Shown here: positions 22,986 through 32,718 of the stretch, piece by piece
How positions within the stretch are numbered: position 1 is the first letter of the stretch
How the letters are laid out: every line of letters starts with the position of its first letter
NCBI GenBank assembly: GCA_028564925.1
Contig: CM053029.1
Location: 189,251,440 to 189,315,439 of the forward strand
Length of the DNA: 64,000 nt
From: Lithobates sylvaticus
Taxonomy: Eukaryota; Chordata; Amphibia; Anura; Ranidae
Reading direction: 5' to 3'
Translations under genes and position numbers: made by a program
Notes under the pieces: model-generated
What the model saw: only the letters and a program-made list of their open reading frames with translations
Told to the model about the DNA's origin: nothing
Databases searched by the model: none

Positions 22986-25334
22986 TGCAGCCTTCCCACC
23001 ACGCTGCCCTGCAGTCTTCCCTCCACGCTTCCTTGGAGGCTGTACCTCTGTTGGTGGACTTGTGGTAGGAGGAGGAGGAGGAGTTGCTGTCGGGTCTGCA
23101 TCTGTCAGGCGGGTGGATGCAGTCAGTTCACCCCTCAAACCCCTCTCAAGAGCCGCAAAAAATAGGCCCTCACACAGCTGCCGTTGGCCCTTCTCCATTT
23201 CCAACAACCTGCTGGCCAAGTAGGTGGCATAGGCCTCTTCAGGATTGGGGGGTCTTCTGAGAACCTCACTCGCCTCCCGAATGAGGGCGAGTGATTCCTC
23301 CTCAACCCTGGTCATCCTCCTGGGCCTTCTTGTGGCTATGTGCAGGGGAGGAACTTGACTTATTACAGTCTGGCTCGTGCTGGGCTGGTCATGGCCTCCT
23401 CCTCCATACCACTTGTCCCGGCATCCTCCTGGGTGAGCTCATCCTGTGTAAAAAGAAAGAAAAAACAAATTCAAACACATGTTTTTTTGGTTATGGCCTC
23501 CTCAATCAGACAATTTTACATTTCTTACGTGCAAATTAATTTGACCATATATCAAAAAGGCTATGATTTTGACCCCAGCATTTTACAAGCAGTTCACCAA
23601 TCTGTTTTAAGGCATTTTTGGCCACTACTGTATAATTATATGTATACATATGTAGCACCAACACTTTTTAGAAGTGGGCGCTATTTTTTTTTTTTGTTAA
23701 GAATTCTGAGTTCAGGGTGTTAATTGTTTGACATTTTTACTTTGACATCAGTTTGTCTGGCCTGTGCTGGAGTTCTGCCTGGTCATAGGTGAGGTGAGGC
23801 ACCTGTGACAGGCTGACAACACAGTCTGGTTGTACACATTATTAGGTTACAATTGCTCGGACACAATCAGTGGGAGCGTCTGGCCCCACTGTGTATTTGG
23901 GGAAGCGGTATTTGAGATGCTGAGGTCATGTGTTCAGGCTTGAGCTTCACTTTTGATTCCTGGTTCCTGGTCCGCAACAACCCCACAAGTGTTCCTGGGC
24001 CCAGGAGTGTCTGCTGGCCCTGGAAGCCTGGTCACCCTGACCAGCCCCAGAGGCCCTCGTTGTCTGTGGTGGGGATCCATCCTTTGCCGAGCCTCAGAAC
24101 TGGCTAGTTTGAGGCACAGTAATTGAAGGAGGATTCTGAAGTGTCCCTGTGTCCTCTCAGGATTGGAGAGGCATAGCGACTCGTACCGGCTAACACGGGG
24201 GAGGGGGCTCTTCGGAGGAGGGCAGTGGGGCTGGCTGCTTGTTAGGAGCTGAGATGTATGGACACTAGTGAATTGCCATGCCCTACTGTTTTGCTGCAAC
24301 GGCTGAAAGATAAAGGTAACATCGGAACTGTTGCAAAAAAACACCCTTTCCTTACAACATAGTGTGTGGCGAACACTTTGCTGGTTCCAAGTCACTTGTT
24401 GCTTGCTACATCTGCGGACAAGGGTATATCCAACAGTGAAGTGTCCAGTTGTGAGGGGCTACTCTCTGGCCTTTCTTACTAACCTTTCTTGGGCTGCCAG
24501 CAGTTCAGAAGTGCCTGAGCTTTATCACCCATGCCCTCAATTTACAACCGAGAGACTGTGTAATGTTTAAACGTTGTTAAATAATGATCCAAAATCTGAA
24601 CAAATTAAAGGTGCTTTGAGTATGGGTCTCCGCAATTGATGGTTACTAACCTGGGGAACCCCTAGACAATGAATGACAAGCTACAAGAAGTGGGTAATCG
24701 GTAAGCCGTGAAAAGACATAGCGGCCTGTTATAGAGTGGGAGTGGAGGTGGTTCCGCATAATAGAATTTAGGATTAAAACATACATTTGTAAGCAATTCA
24801 AATCTTTACATTTACATCATTAATATTCACCCAATCACTATTTAGGCCAAAAAAATATACCTGGCTCCAGCTGGGCGCATCAACTAGCTCCAAGGTGTAA
24901 GGGTCTTCTACTTCTGAGGAAGCCTCAGCTGGGGTGGAGGGAAGAGTGGAGGGAAGGGTGGAGGGAAGAGTGGACAGTGATTGCCTGGGTTCCATCTGGT
25001 CATCAAGAAAACGCAGTTGGTTGTAGTACCACAGCTTGGGTACATAAACATCCTCTGCTGCTGCTCCTAATGCTAGCGAGTCCGCAATCTTGTTGCGCTC
25101 CCGCCTGTACATATGCCTCAAACTTGAAATTCTGGCTTCAACAAACTTGATGTCTGCCTTGGGGAGTCGAGTCTTCAAAAAATCCAAAAGTGCCACCAGT
25201 GTTGCCTTCCGTACATCTCTATTACCATATAAGTTTTTTTTTAACTCCCACAGGTTTTGGTTTTTCATGTACAACGCTATATATTGGCTCATGAAAGCCT
25301 CCTCATTAAATGGATTTAAGTTGAATGTTGCCAT
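22968..25334 (-). pseudogene. Harbinger-associated MADF-domain protein gene, two coding exons, frame lost
   Basis: Exon 1 is 25334-24861 (158 codons). It starts at 'MATFNLNPFNEEAF' and has a MADF-like fold: 'FMSQYIALYMKNQNLWELKK', 'NRDVRKATLVALLDFL', then 'VYVPKLWYYNQLRFLDDQ'. It ends at an AG/GTATAT donor. Exon 2 begins after TTTACACAG at 23443 with 'DELTQEDAGTSGMEEE' and reaches two stops after 'SPARARL'. The remaining C-terminus, 'YATYLASRLLEMEKGQRQL' to 'RGGKAAKKSRK' (ending at 22968), is in another frame, so one frameshift separates them. MADF proteins bind DNA; in Harbingers such partners are thought to help the transposase reach its sites. The larger frame extending to 25658 reads through a microsatellite and is not the real start. 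Confidence 0.65.
23450..24860 (-). other. Intron of the MADF gene
   Basis: It is bounded by a GTATAT donor (24860) and a TTTACACAG acceptor (about 23444). No conserved motif is seen. The 153-codon minus-strand frame at 23934-24395 is not recognised and is probably chance. Confidence 0.5.
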
Positions 25335-25429
25335 GTTTCTGTTTTTGTTAGTAATGTCAATACACAAGACGAAAAACACAAATGTCACTAAAAACTCACA
25401 TTCTGTTTTTATTCCAAAAATTGACACAA

Positions 25430-25632
25430 CACACCCACACACCCACACCCACACCCACACACCCACACACACACACCCCCACACCCACACACACCCACAC
25501 ACCCACACACACCCACACACCCACACACACCCACACACCCACACACACCCACACACACACACACCCACACACCCCCACACACACACCCACACCCACACAC
25601 CCACACCCCCACACCCACACACCCACACACGA
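25430..25632. repeat. ACACCC-type microsatellite
   Basis: About 200 bp of CACACCC/CACACA repeats. It gives Val/Cys/Gly/Trp frames on the minus strand and Thr/His/Pro frames on the plus, all artefacts. It lies in the apparent 5' intron of the MADF gene. Confidence 0.95.
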
Positions 25633-25639
25633 GTAAAAA

Positions 25640-25884
25640 ATGCAGGCCCAAAACACAATAAACCATAGTGATGTATCCTAGAAAACCTTACCTTCGTCCA
25701 GAACGCTCGCTACTTCCGTTCGAAAAATACGTGGCCGTCAAAATAGCCTTATATACACTGCGCACGCTACACTGCGCACGCGTAGAGCTCCGCCTGCGTC
25801 CTCCTCGTCGCCCGCCCATGACGTTCCTTGTGACGAGAATTCCCCGCCCCGCTTCCCCTCGTTGCACTGTGGGTGAATAATTAG
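25640..25884. promoter_or_regulatory. Divergent promoter between MADF and SANT genes
   Basis: For the minus-strand gene there is a TATATAAG box (about 25748-25756), then a GC-rich leader and a GAAG/GTAAGG splice donor (exon end 25692). This suggests a non-coding first exon. On the plus side, GC-rich DNA with TGACGTT and CCCCGCCCC leads into the SANT ATG at 25885. About 130 bp separate the TATA box from that ATG. The two genes are therefore divergently arranged and probably co-expressed. No acceptor just upstream of 25334 is strong. Confidence 0.55.
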
Positions 25885-28081
25885 ATGAAGATGGCGGACA
25901 CATTCTCAGCAAGTAGCGCGGAGGAAAGCCCAGAACCCCAGACATCTGCATCCAGCAGCAGATATAAGGCCACCAATATGGCCTTTGAAGAGATGGTGGA
26001 CATCCTCCAAAGGGAAGATTACGACGGGGAAAATGGCCCCTACCCTCGACCTAACTTACGGAAGAACCATATTCTCACTACAGTTGTCAGCACCCTGGAG
26101 CATAAGTTCGGCGTACGAAGGGGCAAGGATCAACTGCGCAAGCGATGGTCCGACATTAAATCCAGGGAGCACGATCAGTACAGGAGAATAAAAAAAGCGC
26201 TCAAAAAAAGTAATTGACGTGCGCTACTATGCTTCTATTTGATATCTCGAATATTGCGCAGTTTTAATTAGATATCCTTAGTGAATCTCGTACGTCTAGA
26301 ACTCGTACGTGAATCTTGCAAAGTTGTTGTACAACTCGTACGTGAATCTTGCGAAGATTCTATTAGAACTCGTACGTGAATCTTGCGAAGTTGTTGTAGA
26401 TCTCGTACGTGAATCTTGCGAAGATTTTATTAGAACTCGTGCGTGAATCTTGCGAAGATTTTATTAGAACTCGTACGTGAATCTTGCGAAGTTGTTGTAG
26501 ATCTCATACGTGAATCTTGCGAAGATTCTATTAGAACTCGTACGTGAATCTTGTGAAGATTTTATTAGAACTCGTACGTGAATCTTGCGAAGTTGTTGTA
26601 GATCTCGTACGTGAATCTTGCGAAGATTTTATTAGAACTCGTACGTGAATCTTGCGAAGTTGTTGTAGAACTCGTACGTGAATCTTGCGAAGATTTTATT
26701 AGAACTCGTACGTGAATCTTGCAAAGTTGTTGTAGATCTCGTATGTGAATCTTACGAAGATTTTATTAGAACTCGTACGTGAATCTTGCGAAGTTGTTGT
26801 AGATCTCGTGCGTGAATCTTGCGAAGATTTTATTAGAACTCGTACATGAATCTTGCGAAGTTGTTGTAGATCTCGTGCGGGAATCTGGCGAAGATTTTAT
26901 GAAATTTCGTTTGTTCGTGTGTTTTTTAGTATTGTCAGGATATATTGTATTACTACTGTAGTAATTTTTTGAGGGTAACTCACACAGGGACTCCAGAGGA
27001 TGGTTTGGGGGGGGGGCTCCATCTGTTAAAGAGGGTGTCCGGCTAAAAATTACAACGAAAAGGTCAGCATCTACAAATACTGTAGCTGATGACTTTTCGA
27101 ATACTGACACTCACCTGTCACAGGGTCCAGCGACATCAGCACCCGAGCCCAAACCGTCCCTTGGATGCTGCAGCCACCATCTTTGATATTGGAATCAGGA
27201 AATTAATCTTTGTGGCTTCACTTCCCGGTTCTCTATTGGGCATGCGCCAGTTGCGCAATAGGACTGGTCCGCGCAAGCTCTGGGACCCGTGTGTGTCCCA
27301 GCAGACAGCACGGTGGGACGGGAAGTGGCATAGACTTCTGTGGGAGTCTATGGCCGGATGTGTGTGCAAATACCTGCCTTAGACAGGTATCTGCAACCCC
27401 CCCCCCCTGAAAGGTGCCAAATATGACACCGGAGGGGTGGAGGGATCCAATGAGCGGAAGTTCAACTTGAGGGTGGAAGCCCACTTTAAGTATTGGAGTT
27501 TGATTAGATAGGGATTTCAATTATGTATTCAAGTAGGATCTTGTAACAAACTGCTAATAATTGAACACCACTTTGAACCAATGTTTAATATTCCTATTTA
27601 GGGACTCAAATATCGCTGTGCTTAAAAGTGTACCTTTGGGTTCCATTTCCATAGGGGGAAAAAGACTCAGACCTCACTCAGGACATCACAGGACCTCCCG
27701 GCCTCACCAGCCTAATTGGGCAATTAGCCCAAGCCCACGCGGGGAGGTGGAGGAAGAAGAGGTGCTTGAAGTGGAGCACATCTGCACCCCACCAAGTGAG
27801 TCTCTGAGAACACAGACTGAGCTACTAAATTCATGTCTGCATGTTTTTGACCTTTTTTTTGTTTGGTTTTATCTACCCAACTTTTAGGTGATGATCTGGT
27901 TGTGGAAGGCCAAGCTGTGGAGCCATTTTCCTCGGACAGTTCCCACAGGCTTATTGGGCAGATCATGGGCTGGAATATGCAGCTGGAAAGGATGCAAAAC
28001 CAGTTGCAAAGCATGCAGAACGAGATGGCCACCATGCAGCAGGGAATGAAGGACATGATTGATGTTTTGGGGAGAATCTAA
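25885..28081 (+). CDS. Harbinger SANT/Myb-like protein, three exons, apparently intact
   Basis: Exon 1 is 25885-26209, exon 2 is 27655-27795 and exon 3 is 27888-28081. Exons begin after CCATAG and CTTTTAG and end at GTAATT and GTGAGT. The lengths 325+141+194 sum to 660, one open frame of 219 codons plus stop, with no break. Residues 25-108 form the SANT/Myb-like domain ending 'QLRKRWSDIKSREHDQY', typical of Harbinger partner proteins and of host MSANTD/NAIF1 relatives. Residues 109-155 are charged (EEEE). Residues 156-219 form an amphipathic helix rich in Met/Gln ('MQLERMQNQLQSMQNEMATM'), probably for oligomerisation. It would carry transposase into the nucleus and to the element ends. AATAAA lies at 28511. 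Intron 1 holds a minisatellite and a MITE relic. Confidence 0.75.
26285..26895. repeat. Dimeric 33/34-bp minisatellite in SANT intron 1
   Basis: Alternating units share CTCGTACGTGAATCTTGCGA and differ in the following linker (AGATTTTATTAGA against AGTTGTTGTAGA), giving a ~67-bp higher-order repeat about nine times. Confidence 0.9.
27030..27492. mobile_element. Right part of a TTAA-type MITE in SANT intron 1
   Basis: It ends GGAAGCCCACTTTAAG, resembling the ends of other TTAA MITEs in the window. No left terminus was found, so it is truncated. It includes a perfect-looking hairpin around TACCTGCCTTAGACAGGTA (27371). Confidence 0.35.
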
Positions 28082-28126
28082 GACCCCTTTTCCAGTTCAA
28101 AACATCAATCGTGTCCTTCATTCCCC
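28040..28126. repeat. Hairpin across the SANT stop codon
   Basis: GAATGAAGGACATGATTGAT (from 28044) is mirrored by ATCAATCGTGTCCTTCATTC (28104-28123). The pair encloses the stop at 28079-28081 and a 26-base loop. Confidence 0.8.
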
Positions 28127-28149
28127 TTTTGATACGCAAATTTTTCCCA

Positions 28150-28385
28150 ATTTTAGAGGCCAAATTTTGAAGATGCACATGGTGTGTCAACATGTGCTAT
28201 GTGCCATCAGGGGATCGCAATGTACGCATTTTGTGTTTGCAACCCCTTCATCATAATGCTAGTAGGTGAGAGGAATGGGTTTCACACACAAAACACGTCC
28301 ATTGATTCCCCATGATGGAAGATAGCACATGTTGACATTACCCATTTTGAAGTTCAATTGGTGTGCATCTTCAAAATTTGGCTTC
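28150..28385. repeat. Inverted repeat in the SANT 3' region
   Basis: GCCAAATTTTGAAGATGCAC (about 28159) is mirrored at about 28363-28382, and TCAACATGTGCTAT (about 28187) is mirrored by ATAGCACATGTTGACAT near 28323. It gives a hairpin of ~230 bp overall between stop codon and poly(A) signal. Confidence 0.8.
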
Positions 28386-28510
28386 TACTGTACATGGGTG
28401 ACATCAACAAGTTGAACTTTGTAAGTTCCATGCTTTTATATTGTGTAAATATTTTTTGTTTCAAAACAAGGTTTTAACTGTTTTAAACCATGTTTTAATT
28501 ATTTTTCACA

Positions 28511-28516
28511 AATAAA
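28511..28516 (+). terminator. Poly(A) signal of the SANT gene
   Basis: AATAAA within an A run follows the SANT stop by about 430 bases. The convergent transposase has its own AATAAA on the minus strand at about 28798-28803, leaving a ~280-bp gap between the two 3' ends. Confidence 0.5.
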
Positions 28517-28824
28517 AAAAAAAAAAGGAGAAAAACAACCCAAAAAAAAGGGAACATGTTTGGATGTGCACTATAATAAAACAAAAATGTTTTCACTAAT
28601 GAAACAACAATGTGTGTGGCTTCTTCTTTTTCAATACTACCAGTTTGAGCAAAAAATGTGGGGGTTCATTGACAAAGGGGCTTATTTAAGAAAGTCCCAA
28701 AAAGTATTACACTATTAAGAAGTGCAATAGGAGAACATAGAAAACAGACAAAAAGCAAACAATAGGAAAACCATATTTTTAGGCTAAAAATAAATGTATT
28801 TATTTTGTAAATAAAAAGTAATTT

Positions 28825-29900
28825 TTAAGGGTCTGCTGCCATTGCAATGGCCCCCCTACCATTAAAATAACATGTAACAATGACATATCTGTCCCGCACT
28901 TGCTGTGCTGATTGGGGGGCCAAGCCAAGACGGCCATGATCCAGCCCTGTCATCTCGGGGTCAACTCCGGCCTCAGGCCCAATAGGTAGCAGGTAGCTGC
29001 CCGAATGTTTGCGTAGATAATTGTGGAGTACGCAGCAGCTCAGAATAATCGTGTTCAGTTTGTATTCTGCCAGATGTAGAGAAGTTAAAAACAAACGGAA
29101 ACGGTTGGCCATAATGCCAAAGGCATTTTCAACCACCCTTCTTGCTCTGGCCAGCCGAAAATTAAAAACCCTCCTCTCAGGGGTGAGGGATCTTTGGGGA
29201 AACGGCCTCATCAGGTGACGCCTCGTCTGCAATAAACACAAAGGGGAGTCCCTCCACATTCTCCGCATCTGGTGGCAGCTCCAGGCCACCAGTCTGGAGA
29301 CGACGACAGAACTCCGTCTGGTTAAAGACTCCTCCATCAGACATCCGGGCCTTTTTTCCCCACATCAACATAAAGGAAGTCATATTGTGCCGACACAGTA
29401 AACAGCCCAACAAAAACAATAATAACATTTCAAAATGCATGCATGAATAGGGGGCACTCATAGAATAGTCCTATCATGGTAATTAGCTAATGATGAAATG
29501 AATGCACTACATTAGCAAACATACAATGCATATTATGTAATTTTAAAGGAGAGAACTTACCTTAATATATTCCTCCTGCAGGACATGAATAATGGCAGAA
29601 CAGGTCTCTGGAATAATGATCCCCAGAGCCTGGGGGGAGATGCCTGTCGTGAACTTGAGGTCCTGCAAGCTTCTCCCCGTCGCCAAGTAACGCAACGTGG
29701 CGACTAGCCTCTGCTCCGCAGTGATGGCTTGCCGCATGCAGGTATTCTGCCTGCTGATAAAAGGGGACAGCGAAGCCAACAGGCGGTAAAAAACGGGGTC
29801 CGTCATCCTGAGATAATTCCTGAAATTATCAGGATTATTCTCACGGATCTCACGGAGCAAAGGCATATGTGAGAATTGGCCACGCTGGCGCAGCCAATTC
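28825..29900 (-). pseudogene. PIF/Harbinger DDE transposase, internally deleted
   Basis: The N-terminal exon has 'FSHMPLLREIRENNPDNFRN', a helix-turn-helix-like segment 'TAEQRLVATLRYLATGRSL' and 'FTTGISPQALGIIIPETCSA', and ends 'EEYIK' at an AAG/GTAAGT donor (exon end 29561). The next block resumes only at 'YDFLYVDVG' (about 29380-29405), then 'MSDGGVF', 'FVFIADEA' (second catalytic Asp) and 'RRVVENAFGIMANRFR' (third catalytic Glu), ending 'AMAADP' near 28828. The block with the first catalytic Asp (D-G-K-H) and the intron acceptor is missing, and frame changes occur near 29370 and 29200. The family cuts and pastes DNA at TWA sites. This copy is inactive; its promoter TATAAAAA lies near 30331-30338. 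Confidence 0.8.
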
Positions 29901-30324
29901 TTGGTCTATGAACTCCTCCTCACCCTGTTCATGGACTGGACTCGGGCCAAAGTGTTAACTGCAACACCGAGCCCCTGCACAGCACGAACTCGTTCCCGAG
30001 TACGTCCACACTCCATGGCTTCAAAACGGTCAGCTGGTCAAACAAACTTAACAGAACGCACTGAAGAACAGCAAGGCCTATGAAGAACGACCTGAAGAAC
30101 AGGAGCGAGCGGACCAGAACGGCCTGAGAACAGGTACAAACTGATTCACACGCACTGAAAGACAGATACAAACCTCACAAGCACAAACTGAACGGCAGAA
30201 AACGAGCAAATTAAGCAGAAGTCTGAGAAGCGTGAATCGGTTCTAACCAAACGTCAACTAACACGAGATACACACGAGATTAGCTGACGGTGCCCAAAGG
30301 GTGTCGTTTTGGATCTTGAGCTGA

Positions 30325-30345
30325 GCTTCCTTTTTATAGTCCCGT
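30325..30345 (-). promoter_or_regulatory. TATA box of the Harbinger transposase
   Basis: ACTATAAAAAGG on the minus strand lies ~150 bp inside the right terminus and ~430 bp upstream of the first recognisable transposase residues. Confidence 0.45.
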
Positions 30346-30417
30346 CGTACATGCTGTACGTCATCGCGTGAATCGCCAGACTTTTAGCGTGATCGTGTGT
30401 GGTCAAGTCCGTTCGCT

Positions 30418-30492
30418 TTCAAGTCCGCCGAAGCCCAGCTGGAAAGTCCGGCGGTTTGTCCGCTGGACTAGGTCCTTCGTGTGTACGCGGCA
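30418..30492 (-). mobile_element. Right PIF/Harbinger terminus
   Basis: On the minus strand it reads TGCCGCGTACACACGAAGG, then GTCCAGCGGAC and GCCGGAC motifs. It is followed by TTA at 30493-30495. It pairs in sequence with 17241-17425. Confidence 0.7.
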
Positions 30493-30519
30493 TTAGAGGA
30501 AAGTAGCAATGAGTGTGCC

Positions 30520-30875
30520 AAGTGGCAGGGCAGAACACTAAGACAGAAATGCTGAACGTTATGACAGAAAATGCTGAGGAAGAACGCTGACAGAAATCCT
30601 GGGGCAGAAACGCCATGACAGAAATGCTGGGGCAGAACTGCTGAGGCAGAAAACGCTATGACAGGAACGCTACGACAGGAAGGTTACGACAGAAAAACGC
30701 TGAGACTAACCACCTAGACAGAAACGCTGTGACAGAAACCTTGGACCAAACGCCATGACAGAAAAAACGCTGAGACTAAACGCCTAGACAGAAATGCTAT
30801 GACAGAAACCTGGGCCCGAAACGCTATGACAGAAATCCTGGGGCCGAAACGCCATGCTGAAACACTTGTGACTGA
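30520..30875. repeat. Short-period minisatellite (GACAGAAACGCT type)
   Basis: Loose tandem copies of ~16-bp units around ATGACAGAAA(T/C)GCT lie just outside the Harbinger terminus. Next to it (30880-31280) is a GC-rich stretch with repeated 'GTGAGTACCGGGAGGTG'-like blocks that gives proline-rich chance frames. Confidence 0.7.
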
Positions 30876-31289
30876 AACGGTGGATGCCCGGGAGGCGTGC
30901 AGGATCCCCCCCATGTGAGTACCGGGAGGTGAGCAGGTGGGTGATCGCCCCCCCATTAGAACCAGGAAGCGTGCGGGCGTCCCCTCCATGATGCATGGCG
31001 TGGGTTCCAGGGAGGTGAACTGGCGGGTGAGTGGCAAGTGGGTGGGTGGAGGGTGGACAAACGTACGCCCCCCACCCCACATAAGCACCAGGAGAAGCGG
31101 GCAGGTGGCCCCCCCAGTGCTGGCAGGAAACACAGGGATGAAAGGGAGAAGCGGGAGGCACCCCCCCCCCGACCATGCGAGATTGAGCCCAGCAAAGGTG
31201 GTGGGTGGACAAAAAACAAACCCCCAAGTGAACACCGTGGGACACGGGCAGGCAGCAGAAATTTACTCAGCATAACATTATCGTTCACA

Positions 31290-31544
31290 ATATTAAAAAA
31301 ATGGGGTAACTGTACTGTTTTTATTTTTTTTATTTAAAAAAGTGCATTTTTTCCCAAAAGTGCGCTTGTAAGACCGATGCGCAAATACGGTGTGAAAATA
31401 AGTATTACAATGACCGCCATTTTATTCTCTAGGGTGTTAGAACCCCCAAACATTATATATTGTATTTTCAATAGCAAAAAAAACTGTTTTAAACATGTAA
31501 ACACCTAAATTCCAAAACGTTGCTGGTCCTTAACCACTTATCAA
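31290..31544. mobile_element. Relic related to the TTAA element interior
   Basis: It resembles 10970-11160, with GTGCATTTTTTCCCAAAAG, 'TGCGCAAATACGGTGTG', 'CGCCATTTTA' and 'AACATTATATATTG' in the same order. It ends near TTAACCACTT at 31529. It is diverged and non-coding. Confidence 0.5.
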
Positions 31545-31644
31545 CCATTATATAAGGGCTGTGGCTTATGAGAAGTGGGATGGGTCAAATTTGATGGGCG
31601 GGGTCTGGCGCCCCCCCATCCAAAAACTTCACCAGCCGCCACTG
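31545..31644 (-). mobile_element. hAT-type terminus
   Basis: On the minus strand it begins CAGTGGCGGCTGGTGAAG at 31644, close to the terminus of the hAT element at 39424. Only the end portion is present; it abuts the LINE fossil on its right. Confidence 0.5.
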
Positions 31645-31662
31645 CAACCGGTCTATAGCGAG

Positions 31663-32718
31663 TCAGTCATTGGGGTCTTTGTGTGAGGAGGATCCGGTAC
31701 ACCGTTTGTGGCTTTGTTTGTGCCACTGTGGAAGGTATGGCAGGCCTGGGGTGGTGGGTGTGAAGGGCCAATCAGGGATAGAGACATGCGGCAAATCCAG
31801 CATGGTAAGGAAGGACGGGAGTAACCGCAGAGTGCGGAAAATGGCTGCCTTGCCGTCATGATGAACCCGAAGTTGGAATAGGAAGCGCCATTGGTTTTTC
31901 AGTTGGCGAGATTGTAATAGATGCGTGAGGGGCTTCAGAGCTTTCCGCATTGTCAAAGTTTGACGTGAGAGGTCAGGTAAAAGCATCACAGGGGTAGTGT
32001 TGAAAAGAATAGAGTCTTGAGTGCTGGCAACACGCATGATGGCTTCTTTAATGTTATAGAAGTGCACCCTACGTAGGATGTCACACATAAATGATGGGTC
32101 AGTTTTCCTGGGGCCGGAGGTCCTGTGGACACGGTCAAGTTCAAGGGGATTGTCTTTAGAGAATTGCAACAGCTGATTGAAAATGGCTGTCACTGCTGCA
32201 TTTAAATCCTTGGGTTCCACGGATTCAGGTATTCTGCGAACACGGATGTTATTGAGTCTATTTCTATTCTCAATGTCGTCTCGCTGGTATGATAAGTGTT
32301 GCAGCATGACTGTGTAGGTATTTAATATTTCTTCATGGGTCTGTACGGCAGCGTGAAGGCCCTCAGTGGTGTTTTCTATGTCCTCAAAATGAGCCCCAAT
32401 GTCCTTTTTAAGCTCAGTTATTTCCTGCTTGTATGTTTTTTCAATGCGCTTTACACATTGTTCAAAGTCTGCCTTTGTGGGGAGAGAGGGCATGTAACTG
32501 TGCAGGGATCTCATTAGGGATTCCATGTCCTAGCCATCCTCCGATCCCAGGGAGGTATTGGAGTGGCTCCTGAAGCATCTGGTGGGGCGATCCTGGGTCC
32601 CAGGGGATAGATGGCATGTCTGAGATCCAGCCAGGGAGTCTAAGGCTGATTCACAGCGGGCCAGGGATGGAGGTACCGGTGCCATCTTGGATTCCGGCCG
32701 GCGCTGGGCCGCGGCCAA
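31663..32718 (-). pseudogene. L1/Tx1-type LINE ORF1 fossil
   Basis: From the ATG at 32526 there are 287 open codons: a coiled-coil segment ('FEQCVKRIEKTYKQEITELK'), an RRM-like block ('RNRLNNIRVRRIPE', 'ELDRVHRTSGPRK') and a C-terminal domain with 'LLPDLSRQTLTMRKALKP'. Upstream in the same frame, 32718-32530 encodes a further 62 residues ending 'SNTSLGSEDG' before a single stop. The ORF1 was therefore longer and carries one in-frame stop near 32528. ORF1p binds LINE RNA as trimers. It belongs to the same broad family as the frame at 1-1483, but to a different subfamily. ORF2 is absent; the LINE is cut off at about 31650. Confidence 0.8.

Larger units (their letters stand above)
17241..30492. 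mobile_element. Candidate composite PIF/Harbinger element
   Basis: The inverted ends TGCTGCGTACACACCAAGG (left) and the complement of TGCCGCGTACACACGAAGG (right) are each bordered by TTA. Between them lie a MADF gene, a SANT/Myb gene and a Harbinger DDE transposase, plus a 4.6-kb YR element that is clearly a later insertion. Without it the unit would be about 8.6 kb. The family is known to encode a DDE transposase and a SANT/Myb or MADF-type DNA-binding partner. Having both partner types in one unit is unusual, so two nested Harbingers remain an alternative. Confidence 0.45.

Noticed and set aside
25335-25658. N-terminal extension of the MADF frame, Val/Cys/Gly/Trp-rich
   Set aside because: It reads through an ACACCC microsatellite. 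The MADF protein has a good internal start at 25334, and a splice donor at 25692 lies upstream.
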